From: Bacteroidales bacterium
GTDB taxonomy: Bacteria > Bacteroidota > Bacteroidia > Bacteroidales > UBA932
Direction of reading: 5' to 3'
Assembly (NCBI GenBank): GCA_017529425.1
Contig: JAFXNQ010000035.1
Span: forward strand, 1 to 64,000
DNA: 64,000 bases
Shown: piece by piece, positions 14,978-23,919 of the stretch
Position numbering within the stretch: position 1 is the first letter of the stretch
Layout of the letters: every line of letters begins with the position of its first letter
Notes under the pieces: model-generated
Told to the model about the DNA's origin: nothing
Database searches by the model: none
What the model saw: only the letters and a program-made list of their open reading frames with translations
Position numbers and translations under genes: made by a program

Positions 14978-17774
14978 ATACAGATGTAATAAGTGCCCGG
15001 GCCGTCGGGGTATATTTTGTGACAAGTTCCTCAGGGGTGCCCTGGAATATGAGGGTGCCGCCTTCGTCACCGGCGCCGGGGCCGAGTTCTATGATATGGT
15101 CGGCGGCACGGATTACATCCAGGTTGTGCTCAACCACTATTATTGAATGGCCCTTGGCAATGAGGGCATCGAAAGAGCGCAGCAACTTCTCGATATCGTA
15201 GAAATGCAGGCCTGTGGTAGGTTCGTCAAATATGAACAATATCGGACCGGTGGAGTTGTCTTTACCCAGGAACGACGCAAGTTTGATGCGCTGGCTCTCA
15301 CCGCCGGAGAGGGTGCTGCTGCTCTGCCCCAGTTTCAGATATGAGAGGCCTACGTCCATCAGCGGCTTGAGCCGCTCCGCGATGCGTCTGGCCCCTGCAT
15401 CCTCTTTGCTGCCAAAGAATTCCACAGCCTCGCTCACGCTCATATCCAGCACGTCGCTGATACTTTTGCCGTGATATTTGACTTCAAGTACGTCGGGCAG
15501 GAACCTCTTGCCTCCGCAGGAAGGACACACCATTGTCACATCTGCCATAAACTGCATCTCGACCCTTATCACCCCCTCGCCCTGACACTCAGGACACCGC
15601 CCGCCGTCAATATTGAAAGAGAAGTGAGAATGCCCGTATCCGTTCATCCTGGCGTACGGCTGTTCCGAGAAGAGTTTGCGGATATCGTCGTAAACTTTGG
15701 TGTAGGTAACGGGATTGGAGCGGCTGCTCTTCCCTATCGGATTCTGATCCACGTATTCTACCGAGGAGATCCGGTTCAGATCGCCCCGGAGTTCTTTGAA
15801 TGCGCCAAAACTCTCTCCCAGCTGGTTTATATGGCGGTGCAGCGCCGGATAGAGGATATCGCCTACCAGCGAACTCTTGCCGCTGCCGCTCACACCCGTC
15901 ACGGCCACCAGACAGCGCAACGGAATGCTCACCGAGAGGTTCTTAAGGTTGTTCTGACAAGCATTCACCACCTCTATGGAATACTTTCCTTTATGCTTTG
16001 TCTGCGGGAGATAACCTTTGCGACGTCCGGCCAGATACTCAAGGGTGAGCGACTTGTTGCTCTCCCAGTCAATCCCGTCGGGTACAACCGGAGGACCCTG
16101 ATATACAACTTCACCTCCCAGTATCCCAGCCCGGGGCCCGATATCTATAACCTGGTCTGCCGCCTCAATAATCTCTTTGTCATGCTCTACTACTATCACC
16201 GTATTGCCCAAATCCCGCAACTTCTTGAGCACAGAAATCAACCGCTGGGTATCGCGGCTGTGGAGTCCTACGCTGGGCTCGTCCAGCACATACATAGAGC
16301 CTACAAGGTTGTTGCCGATTACCTTTACCAGATTGATACGCTGGCTCTCGCCGCCGGATAAGGTAGATGACGGACGGTCCAGGGTAAGATATCCCAGGCC
16401 GACCTCAACTATATAATCGAGACGTTCACGAATCTCTTTGAGAGGCATCTCCGCCAGCGTACTTTCGTAATCATCCAGCTGCAGGTCGCGGAAAAATGCC
16501 GCCAGGTCGCGGATCTGCATCGACATCAAATCTGCAATGGACTTGCCGCCGACCCTCACATAGAGCGCCTCCTTGCGGAGACGGGTGCCACCGCACACCC
16601 TGCAGGTTGTCTTGCCAGAGTAGCGGCTCTGCATATACTTGAACTGAATCTTATACCGGTTCTTATCTACCCAGGCAAAGAATCCGTCTATACCGGTAAA
16701 GTACTCATTACCCTTCCAGAGAACCGCTTTCTCCTCTGGAGTGAGATCTTTATACGGCTTGAATACCGGGAAATCGAACTTATATGCGTTGTTGACCAGT
16801 TCGTCTTTGTAATACTTCATCAGCTCTCCCCTCCAGCAGGCAACCGCCCCGTCATAAACGCTCAGCGTAGGGTTCGGAATCACCAGATTCTCGTCGATGC
16901 CAACAATCTTGCCAAAACCTCCGCACTCGGGACAGGCTCCAAGAGGGCTGTTAAAACTGAACAGGTTCTCGCTGGGGCGTTCGAATGAAATCCCATCCGC
17001 CTCGAAGAGGTTTGAGAAAGGGCGCATCGCCTCCGACGGGCCGCAAAAGATATGTTCGCCACCCTCGGCGAAGGCTGTTTTTAGCGAATCAAGGGCGCGG
17101 GCTGTAAAATCGGCGTCGTCGACGTCGGAAATACGTACCCTGTCTATCAGCAATGCGAGACTGGAAAAATTGGCGGGGACTGCGACTCGGGAAAGGATAT
17201 CATCTATCTTGAATACATCTCCGCTGGACACATCCACCATACGGGTAAAGCCGCTCTCTTTCAGAGTCAGGAATTGCTCGGTAGCGTTCTCCTCGGTAAC
17301 ACTTTGGTCTGCAGCTATCAACACATACCCGCCGACCGGCAGTGAAAGCATATAATCCAGCACACTCTTCTCTGTGTCGCATACCACCTCGCGTCCGCTG
17401 ACAGGAGAATAGGTACGGCCAATCTTTGCAAAGAGCAACTGCAGATAATTATATATCTCTGTGGTGGTGGCAATCGTGGAGCGGGAGTTGACGGTATTCA
17501 CCTTCTGTTCCACCGCAATTGCCGGAGGAAGGCCAGTGATATAATCCACCGCCGGTTTTGGGACGCGCCCCAGAAACTGGCGCGCAAAAGATGAGAGGCT
17601 CTCGGCAAAGCGGCGGTGACCCTCGGCATACAGGGTATCAAAAGCGAGCGAACTCTTACCGCTGCCACTCACGCCAGTGATAACCACAAACTTGCCGCGG
17701 GGTATCTCCACGTCGATATTTTTGAGGTTATTGGCACGTGCAGCCTTTATAAGTATGCAATCTTTATCTCCCAT
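14970..17774 (-). CDS. uvrA: Excinuclease ABC subunit A
   Basis: A 934-residue UvrA of normal length: the damage-recognition ATPase of nucleotide excision repair. It has two ABC modules, each with Walker A (GVSGSGKSSLAFDTL at the N terminus, GVSGSGKSSLVGDIL at about 640) and signature (SSTLSGGESQRI, twice). Zinc-finger cysteines are present (CPECGGFGKIVG, CRVCGGTRL, CPECQGEGVIRVEM..CPSCGGKRF). It starts one base after the rel stop and overlaps the next gene by 8 bases. With uvrB two genes upstream it forms a repair operon interrupted by the RSH gene. Confidence 0.97.
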   Translation of the reverse strand: MGDKDCILIKAARANNLKNIDVEIPRGKFVVITGVSGSGKSSLAFDTLYAEGHRRFAESLSSFARQFLGRVPKPAVDYITGLPPAIAVEQKVNTVNSRSTIATTTEIYNYLQLLFAKIGRTYSPVSGREVVCDTEKSVLDYMLSLPVGGYVLIAADQSVTEENATEQFLTLKESGFTRMVDVSSGDVFKIDDILSRVAVPANFSSLALLIDRVRISDVDDADFTARALDSLKTAFAEGGEHIFCGPSEAMRPFSNLFEADGISFERPSENLFSFNSPLGACPECGGFGKIVGIDENLVIPNPTLSVYDGAVACWRGELMKYYKDELVNNAYKFDFPVFKPYKDLTPEEKAVLWKGNEYFTGIDGFFAWVDKNRYKIQFKYMQSRYSGKTTCRVCGGTRLRKEALYVRVGGKSIADLMSMQIRDLAAFFRDLQLDDYESTLAEMPLKEIRERLDYIVEVGLGYLTLDRPSSTLSGGESQRINLVKVIGNNLVGSMYVLDEPSVGLHSRDTQRLISVLKKLRDLGNTVIVVEHDKEIIEAADQVIDIGPRAGILGGEVVYQGPPVVPDGIDWESNKSLTLEYLAGRRKGYLPQTKHKGKYSIEVVNACQNNLKNLSVSIPLRCLVAVTGVSGSGKSSLVGDILYPALHRHINQLGESFGAFKELRGDLNRISSVEYVDQNPIGKSSRSNPVTYTKVYDDIRKLFSEQPYARMNGYGHSHFSFNIDGGRCPECQGEGVIRVEMQFMADVTMVCPSCGGKRFLPDVLEVKYHGKSISDVLDMSVSEAVEFFGSKEDAGARRIAERLKPLMDVGLSYLKLGQSSSTLSGGESQRIKLASFLGKDNSTGPILFIFDEPTTGLHFYDIEKLLRSFDALIAKGHSIIVVEHNLDVIRAADHIIELGPGAGDEGGTLIFQGTPEELVTKYTPTARALITSVYA

Positions 17775-17775
17775 C

Positions 17776-19893
17776 CTACTGCCGCGCCACCTGACGCACG
17801 TTCTTTAGTTTTCTCAATCCGGCCAATATCTTGTCCAGCATTAGGTTGCTGCTGACAAAAATAGTGGCATCTATCTCTATTTCACCACGACGGTTGCGGC
17901 TGCCGGTTATTAGCTTGCGCACCAGCGCGTGGTAATAACCAATCACCGCAAGGACATCATTCACCGCGCTCTCTTCATCCACTACCACTTTGAGTGCGAC
18001 CTGAGAACTGCTGGTTGCAGCATCGCGCCTCCAGCGGACCTTCTGAACCCTGTGCGGATAGTTTGCGATGAGACGGGCGGCATTGGGACAGGAAAGGCGA
18101 TGTATCTTTATCCCTTCGTTGATGGTGACAAAACCAAACACATCGTCGCCATAAACTGGGTTGCAGCACTTGGCAAGTTTATACTCCACCCCGCTCAGCG
18201 AACCGTTGCCGCCAATCTCCAGATAATCGAGGCCGCTGTCCCGCTTCACCTGGGTCACAGTGCGCTCGGGAGCAGTACTCTCCTCCTCCGCCTCCTGCAA
18301 TATCGCGCTCTTTATCTCCGCCACATCTATCTTCTCTTCTCCGATGGCACCAAAAAGTTCGTTGGCAGTCTTGAACTTATATTTCTTTATCAGCGCAGTG
18401 AGCTGGTCATCGCGGAGCACAAGTTTCCAGTTTTTCAGGCGACGGTCCAGAATCTCCTTGCCAGCCTTGGCCAGGGCGTTTTCACGCTCTTTGAGTTTTT
18501 GTTTGATTTTATTGCGCGCCTTGCTGGTAACCACATAGTTAAGCCAGTCTTCAGAGGGCTTCTGATTCTTAGAGGTGATTATCTCCACAGTATCACCGGT
18601 CTTGAGCGGCTCCCGTATAGAGACCATCTTACCGTTTACGCGGGCGCCCGTACACTTCAACCCCACGTTAGAGTGGATTTCAAATGCAAAGTCCAGCACA
18701 GAACTTCCCGCCTTCAGCTGCCTCAGTTCTCCGTTGGGGGTAAAGACGAACACATCCTGATTCAGAAGGTTCTGCTCTGCATCCAGATATGGGGTGTGGT
18801 CCGGACTCTCCATCATCCGCCGGACGGTCTGCAGCCACTCGCTGATAACCTCATCCCGTTTGACACCCTTGTAAGACCAGTGTGCGGCACCGCCAAGTTC
18901 AGCCTCATAATCCATCCGCTCAGAGCGTATCTGCACCTCAACCCACTGCCCTGCGACATTCACCGTGCAGTGCAGCGACTGGTATCCGTTAGGCTTGGGA
19001 CGGTCCAGCCACTGGCGGAGGCGGCGTTCATCCTGCGGGTACTTCTCCGTGACAGTCGCAAACACCTCCCAGCAGGTACTTATCTCCTGCTCCGGGGGGA
19101 CATCCACTATAAACCGGATAGCAAACACATCGTACACCTCGCTGATGGAGATGTTCTGGGCTTGCATTTTCTTCCAGATGGAATAGGCGCTCTTTGTACG
19201 CGACTTAAGGTGATACTTGATCCCCTTTGCAGATATAGAGGCCTCAAGCGGCCGTATAAAACTCTCCACGAGTTTCTTGCGGTCACGCTCGGTGGCTCTG
19301 AGATAATTGGATATCATGCGCCACTCTTCCGGATTGGCATACTTAAGCCAGAGATCCTCCAATTCGCTCTTTATATTATACAATCCCGACTGGTGAGCCA
19401 GCGGTATGTACAGAAGCATTGTCTCTGCATTTTTGCGGGCCTGGTCAGACTTGGGGAAAATGGTGAGCGAACGCATTATCTCCAGCCGGTCTGCCAGCTT
19501 GATGATAAACACCCTCGGGTCAGAAGAATAGTTGGCAATCAGCTTCCTGTAACGGTCAGCCTCCAACATGGTGTCGTGAGGCTTGATCTGGGATATTTTG
19601 TTGAGCCCGGCTGCCAGGGCAAGGGCTGTCTCTCCACCTGTATAACGCTCCAGAACAGACGGGTCAACACGGCTTGCTTCATGCAGGAATACAGCCGCCA
19701 CGCTGTCTGAATCCAGACCTATCTCGTTAGATACGATACCGGCTACCCCTATTGCATGTTCAATAAAGGGATGATTGTTGCTGCGCAGCAATCCGTGCAG
19801 GGCCTCTTCCGCAAGGTTAAAGGCCTGCAATATGGCAGCTTGCTGCACATCACCGAAACCGGCACATATTCTGGTTATGTCCTCTGGAATCAT
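17776..19893 (-). CDS. rel: RelA/SpoT homologue: (p)ppGpp synthetase with degenerate hydrolase domain
   Basis: A 705-residue long RSH protein. The N-terminal HD domain is degenerate: the canonical LLHDVVEDT reads FLHEASRVD (H71 E72 A S R75 V76), and the LHNMRT asparagine is replaced in RLEIMRS (I139). Hydrolysis is therefore probably lost. The synthetase looks intact (SRTKSAYSIWKKM, YDVFAIRFIVD, KPNGYQSLH, VEVQIRS..AELGGAAHW). TGS (about 375-435, DVFVFTPNGELRQL) and a C-terminal ACT-like domain follow, as in RelA for ribosome sensing. The ATG overlaps the uvrB stop by 4 bases. If it acts like RelA, a separate hydrolase should exist elsewhere in the genome. Confidence 0.9.
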   Translation of the reverse strand: MIPEDITRICAGFGDVQQAAILQAFNLAEEALHGLLRSNNHPFIEHAIGVAGIVSNEIGLDSDSVAAVFLHEASRVDPSVLERYTGGETALALAAGLNKISQIKPHDTMLEADRYRKLIANYSSDPRVFIIKLADRLEIMRSLTIFPKSDQARKNAETMLLYIPLAHQSGLYNIKSELEDLWLKYANPEEWRMISNYLRATERDRKKLVESFIRPLEASISAKGIKYHLKSRTKSAYSIWKKMQAQNISISEVYDVFAIRFIVDVPPEQEISTCWEVFATVTEKYPQDERRLRQWLDRPKPNGYQSLHCTVNVAGQWVEVQIRSERMDYEAELGGAAHWSYKGVKRDEVISEWLQTVRRMMESPDHTPYLDAEQNLLNQDVFVFTPNGELRQLKAGSSVLDFAFEIHSNVGLKCTGARVNGKMVSIREPLKTGDTVEIITSKNQKPSEDWLNYVVTSKARNKIKQKLKERENALAKAGKEILDRRLKNWKLVLRDDQLTALIKKYKFKTANELFGAIGEEKIDVAEIKSAILQEAEEESTAPERTVTQVKRDSGLDYLEIGGNGSLSGVEYKLAKCCNPVYGDDVFGFVTINEGIKIHRLSCPNAARLIANYPHRVQKVRWRRDAATSSSQVALKVVVDEESAVNDVLAVIGYYHALVRKLITGSRNRRGEIEIDATIFVSSNLMLDKILAGLRKLKNVRQVARQ

Positions 19894-21893
19894 CTCTTTG
19901 ACAATACTTCTTTAAGGGCATTCATCTCATCGCGGAAGCGGGCGGCATTGATAAAGTCAAGCTCGGCTGCTGCAGCCTCCATAGAGGCCTTTGTGGCCGC
20001 AATCATCTTTTCCAGGCTGCTCCTGTCCATCTGCGCGACAATAGGATCCTGCTGCAAAAATGCTGCCCGCTTTTGCTGTTCCTCCTTGTAATCTATCTCA
20101 CGGGCAAGATAACTCCGGTCATGGCCGCCAACCTGATGAGGCACTATGTGGTGTTCTGCATTATAAGCCTGCTGCTTTGCGCGGCGACGGTTGGTTTCGT
20201 CGATAGTGGACTGCATCGATCCGGTGATGGTATCGGCGTAAAAGATAACTTTTCCGTTGATATTGCGCGCCGCACGGCCAGCGGTCTGGGTGAGCGCACG
20301 GTCACTCCTGAGGAAGCCCTCCTTATCGGCATCCAGAATTGCAACCAGCGATACTGACGGAAGGTCCAGCCCCTCGCGCAGCAGGTTCACACCCACCAGC
20401 ACGTCAAAACGACCCGCCTTGAAATCCTCGATGATCTCTACCCTCTCCAGAGTATCCACATCAGAGTGAATATATCGGCAGCGTATCTCCATCCTGGTAA
20501 GATACTTCTCAAGTTCCTCCGCCATACGCTTTGTCAGGGTTGTAACCAGCACCCGTTCATCGTGCTCGGCACGAATCTGAATCTCCTCCATCAGATCGTC
20601 AATCTGGTTTTTGGAGGGACGGACCTCGATCGGGGGATCAAGCAAGCCTGTTGGACGCACCACCTGTTCTACTATAACGCCTCCGCACTCTTCAAGTTCC
20701 CAGTCACCGGGAGTGGCGCTCACATAGAGCCTCTGCCCTATCAGGCCGTAAAACTCATCAAATTTGAGGGGACGGTTGTCGGCTGCGGCCGGAAGCCGGA
20801 AGCCATACTCCACAAGCGTCTCCTTACGGCTCCTGTCTCCACCGTACATCGCCCTGATCTGAGGTATTGTCACGTGGCTTTCGTCGATGAATGTCAGGAA
20901 ATCATCCTGGAAATAATCTATCAGGCAGAAGGGTCGCTGACCAGCCTTGCGACCGTCAAAATACCGCGAATAGTTCTCTATGCCGGAGCAATAGCCTATC
21001 TCCTTAATCATCTCAACGTCATATTCCACCCGCTGGCGGAGGCGGTTGGCCTCGTGGTGCCTGCCCACTGCGTTGAAATAGTCGCACCTGTCCACCATAT
21101 CGGCCAGGATCTGGTCGATTGCCTTTGCCGCACGCTCCTTGGTGGTGAGGAAGTTGGTGGCCGGGAAAATCGATATTGAATCGTGAAAACCTATGGTGGC
21201 GCCGCTGGAGGGGTCAATCATCTCGATGGCCTCTATCTCGTCACCCCAGAAAACAATCCGGTAGGCAAAATCAGAATATGCTGGGAAAACATCAACACTG
21301 TCCCCCTTAACGCGGAAGCAGCCACGCTTGAACTCCCCTTCCGTACGGGAGTAGAGGGCATCCACAAGGCTATACAGGAACTGGTTGCGCTGCACCTCAT
21401 CCCCTTTGTTTATGTGAATGGTGCTGTTGTGGAAGTCGTCCGGATTTCCGATGCCGTACAGGCAGCTCACAGACGATATCACAATCACGTCGCGCCTCCC
21501 GCTGAGCAGTGCACTGCTGGCACTCAGGCGCAACCGGTCTATCTCATCGTTGATGCTGAGATCCTTCTCAATGTAAGTATCGGTGGTTGGGATATACGCC
21601 TCAGGCTGATAATAATCGTAGTAAGAGACAAAATACTCCACCGCATTCTCCGGGAAAAAGCTCTTGAACTCACTGTACAGCTGTGCAGCCAGGGTTTTGT
21701 TGTGACTAAGTATCAGCGCCGGACGTTGGAGGCGCTCAATTACATTGGCCATCGTAAAGGTCTTTCCACTGCCCGTCACGCCAAGCAATGTCTGTGCCTG
21801 GGCCCCGTTCCTGAAGCCTTCACAAAGTTGCTCGATTGCCTGAGGCTGGTCACCGGTAGGCTTGTATGGCGAATGAATCCTAAACTCTCCCAT
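19890..21893 (-). CDS. uvrB: Excinuclease ABC subunit B
   Basis: A 667-residue UvrB, the helicase-like subunit that loads at lesions after UvrA. It shows Walker A GVTGSGKTFTMANV, the YDYYQPEAYIP beta-hairpin, VIDESHVTIPQ-like motif II (FIDESHVTIPQIRAMYGG), the helicase motifs VGVNLLREGLDLPSVSLVAILDADKEGFLR and QTAGRAARN, and a C-terminal UVR domain (LDFINAARFRDEM). It is the first gene of the uvrB-rel-uvrA operon. A TATATTTG box ends 7 bases before the ATG, so the mRNA is probably leaderless or nearly so. Confidence 0.97.
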   Translation of the reverse strand: MGEFRIHSPYKPTGDQPQAIEQLCEGFRNGAQAQTLLGVTGSGKTFTMANVIERLQRPALILSHNKTLAAQLYSEFKSFFPENAVEYFVSYYDYYQPEAYIPTTDTYIEKDLSINDEIDRLRLSASSALLSGRRDVIVISSVSCLYGIGNPDDFHNSTIHINKGDEVQRNQFLYSLVDALYSRTEGEFKRGCFRVKGDSVDVFPAYSDFAYRIVFWGDEIEAIEMIDPSSGATIGFHDSISIFPATNFLTTKERAAKAIDQILADMVDRCDYFNAVGRHHEANRLRQRVEYDVEMIKEIGYCSGIENYSRYFDGRKAGQRPFCLIDYFQDDFLTFIDESHVTIPQIRAMYGGDRSRKETLVEYGFRLPAAADNRPLKFDEFYGLIGQRLYVSATPGDWELEECGGVIVEQVVRPTGLLDPPIEVRPSKNQIDDLMEEIQIRAEHDERVLVTTLTKRMAEELEKYLTRMEIRCRYIHSDVDTLERVEIIEDFKAGRFDVLVGVNLLREGLDLPSVSLVAILDADKEGFLRSDRALTQTAGRAARNINGKVIFYADTITGSMQSTIDETNRRRAKQQAYNAEHHIVPHQVGGHDRSYLAREIDYKEEQQKRAAFLQQDPIVAQMDRSSLEKMIAATKASMEAAAAELDFINAARFRDEMNALKEVLSKR

Positions 21894-21900
21894 CAGACTA

Positions 21901-21908
21901 CAAATATA
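21901..21908 (-). promoter_or_regulatory. -7 box of the uvrB operon promoter
   Basis: Minus-strand TATATTTG lies 7 bases before the uvrB ATG. No clear -33 TTG was found at the usual distance. The short spacing implies a leaderless transcript. Confidence 0.5.
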
Positions 21909-21956
21909 AGTTTTCTAAAGAAGAAATTACTAACTTAGCCCGCAGTTTCCACTATC

Positions 21957-22913
21957 ATGAAAAAGGCTGTCGCTATTCTCATCACCGCGTTCTCCATCGC
22001 CCTGCATATTCCTGTTGCGGCACAAACAGAAAAGTACGAGGAGATAGCGTCAGAGAGCCTTCAGAGGGAGATTATCGAGCATCTTTGCGACTCCGTGATG
22101 GAGGGCCGGGGCTCAGGAACAGGAGGCGGTATGCTCGCCCGCAACTATATCCTGAACCGTTTTGAGCAGCTGGACTTGAAACCATTTTACTTTCGCCGGC
22201 AAGAGTCCTTCTTCTATAACGAAAAGATAACCATGCATAACGTCATGGGGGTAGTTCCGGCGCTCGGGATTAGCGACAAGTACATAGTGGTTTCCGCCCA
22301 CTACGACCACCTTGGGGTGATAAAGGGCAAGACCTATCCCGGCGCAGACGACAATGCCTCCGGCGTGGCCGCCTTGCTGACTATGGCACAGATGTTCTCC
22401 CAGATGAGGCAGGACGGCATGGGCCCGTCAGTGAACATACTCTTTGTGGCTTTCGACGGCAAGGAATACAGTATGGCCGGGAGCAAGCGGTTCATTGCAG
22501 GACTCCCCATAGCCCCGCAGGATATTGTCTGTGAAATCAACATGGACATCCTCGGTTCTACCCTGGTTCCCGTACACAAGAATCCCGAGTATCTTATCGT
22601 GCTGGGACGCAATACATTGCCGGAGGGGATGCGCAACATCATCTCCAACTGCAACTACGGCCGCAAACTCTACCTTGACATTGACTTTACATTCTACGGC
22701 AGCGACGATTTTACACGTACGATGTACCGTCACGGCGACCATTATGCCTTTAACCAGAAAGGAGTATCGGCCCTGTTTTTCACGTCTGGTTTCCACGAGC
22801 ATACCCTCAAGACCACAGACACACCGGCCATCATAGACTATGAGGTGCTTGCCAAGCGCACTAAACTAATATTCTACACAATACTGGGCATATCCAATGT
22901 CAGCAATCATTGA
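21957..22913 (+). CDS. Secreted M28-family metallopeptidase with altered active site
   Basis: A 318-residue protein with a Sec signal (to VAAQ, residue 23). The M28 fold is shown by SAHYDH (H115, D117), GADDNASG (D131) and HEHTLKTTDT. The motif that normally carries catalytic and metal-binding Glu (EE) reads AFDGKEYSMAGS: the catalytic Glu position is Lys169, and Glu170 remains. It may have low activity, use another base, or be a pseudoenzyme. Typical relatives are aminopeptidases or glutaminyl cyclases in the periplasm. It overlaps the next gene by 17 bases. Confidence 0.8.
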   Translation: MKKAVAILITAFSIALHIPVAAQTEKYEEIASESLQREIIEHLCDSVMEGRGSGTGGGMLARNYILNRFEQLDLKPFYFRRQESFFYNEKITMHNVMGVVPALGISDKYIVVSAHYDHLGVIKGKTYPGADDNASGVAALLTMAQMFSQMRQDGMGPSVNILFVAFDGKEYSMAGSKRFIAGLPIAPQDIVCEINMDILGSTLVPVHKNPEYLIVLGRNTLPEGMRNIISNCNYGRKLYLDIDFTFYGSDDFTRTMYRHGDHYAFNQKGVSALFFTSGFHEHTLKTTDTPAIIDYEVLAKRTKLIFYTILGISNVSNH

Positions 22914-23919
22914 GTGTGTCCCCAACTTCAGCGAGGGGCACGACATATCTGTAATAGAGGCCATTGCAGACAGTATTTCCAACTGCGGCTGCAAAGTGCT
23001 CCACACCGACGTTGGATATGATACCCATCGCACTGTCATCACATTTGCCGGCGAGGCCTCACATGTTGAACAGGGGGCGTTCGAGGCTGTGCGGAGGGCA
23101 TCGGAACTGATTGACATGAGGGTTCATACCGGAACCCATCCGCGCCAGGGGGCTACCGACGTGCTGCCTCTTGTACCGGTATCCGGAATTACTATGGAGG
23201 AGTGTGCAGCCGTGGCGCGCCGGCTGGCGGAGCGGATTTACTCAGAGCTGGGCATACCCTGCTATTGCTATGGAGAAGCTGCGTTTACTCCGGAACGCCG
23301 GCGACTTGAGATTTGCCGCGAGGGAGAGTACGAGGCACTGGCAGCCAAAATAGCCGACCCTGCCCGCCGGCCCGACTTCTGCGGAGATACTTTCACCCTC
23401 CAGGCAGCAAAAGCGGGCGCCACCACCGTCGGTGCCCGCGACTTTCTGATAGCCGTCAACTTTAACCTTGATACCGATGATGTTGCTTTAGCCAAGTCCA
23501 TCGCGCTGGACGTACGCGCAAAAGGACGTATGCAAAGGGACTCCGAAGGCAACCCAGTGCTGGATGGCTCCGGAAAGCCTATATTTAAACCCGGCCTGCT
23601 GCCCGGCTGCAAAGCCATCGGGTGGTATATCCCGGAGTATGGCTTCGCCCAGGTATCGATGAACATCACCGACATCTCCCTTACTCCGCTGCACAAGGCC
23701 TACGAAACCGTATCCGCCCAAGCCTCCCGGCACGGCCTGCACGTCACAGGCACAGAAATCATCGGCCTCGTTCCAAAACGCGTCCTTGTAGACGCCGGCC
23801 TCCATTTTGGTGCAAGCGGCAGCGAGCGGGAACTAATGGATGTGGCGATAAAAGAAATGGGTCTGAGCACCCTCAGACCCTATAATATTGAAAAGCGTGT
23901 AATCGAATACCTGCTCTAA
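22897..23919 (+). CDS. Glutamate formimidoyltransferase (FTCD N-terminal type)
   Basis: A 340-residue stand-alone formiminotransferase domain. It transfers the formimino group of N-formimino-glutamate to tetrahydrofolate in histidine breakdown. The N terminus IIECVPNFSEGHD, the VHTGTHPRQGATDVLPLVP active-site loop and the ending EIIGLVPKRVLVDAGLHF are diagnostic. The cyclodeaminase half is absent, as usual in Bacteroidales. No other hut gene lies nearby. The start overlaps the M28 gene, and the stop overlaps the convergent DUF1846 gene by 4 bases. Confidence 0.92.
   Translation: MSAIIECVPNFSEGHDISVIEAIADSISNCGCKVLHTDVGYDTHRTVITFAGEASHVEQGAFEAVRRASELIDMRVHTGTHPRQGATDVLPLVPVSGITMEECAAVARRLAERIYSELGIPCYCYGEAAFTPERRRLEICREGEYEALAAKIADPARRPDFCGDTFTLQAAKAGATTVGARDFLIAVNFNLDTDDVALAKSIALDVRAKGRMQRDSEGNPVLDGSGKPIFKPGLLPGCKAIGWYIPEYGFAQVSMNITDISLTPLHKAYETVSAQASRHGLHVTGTEIIGLVPKRVLVDAGLHFGASGSERELMDVAIKEMGLSTLRPYNIEKRVIEYLL

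Noticed and set aside
17929-19710. 593-codon plus-strand frame opposite rel
   Set aside because: Antisense shadow in GC-rich coding DNA; the minus strand encodes a clear RelA/SpoT protein.
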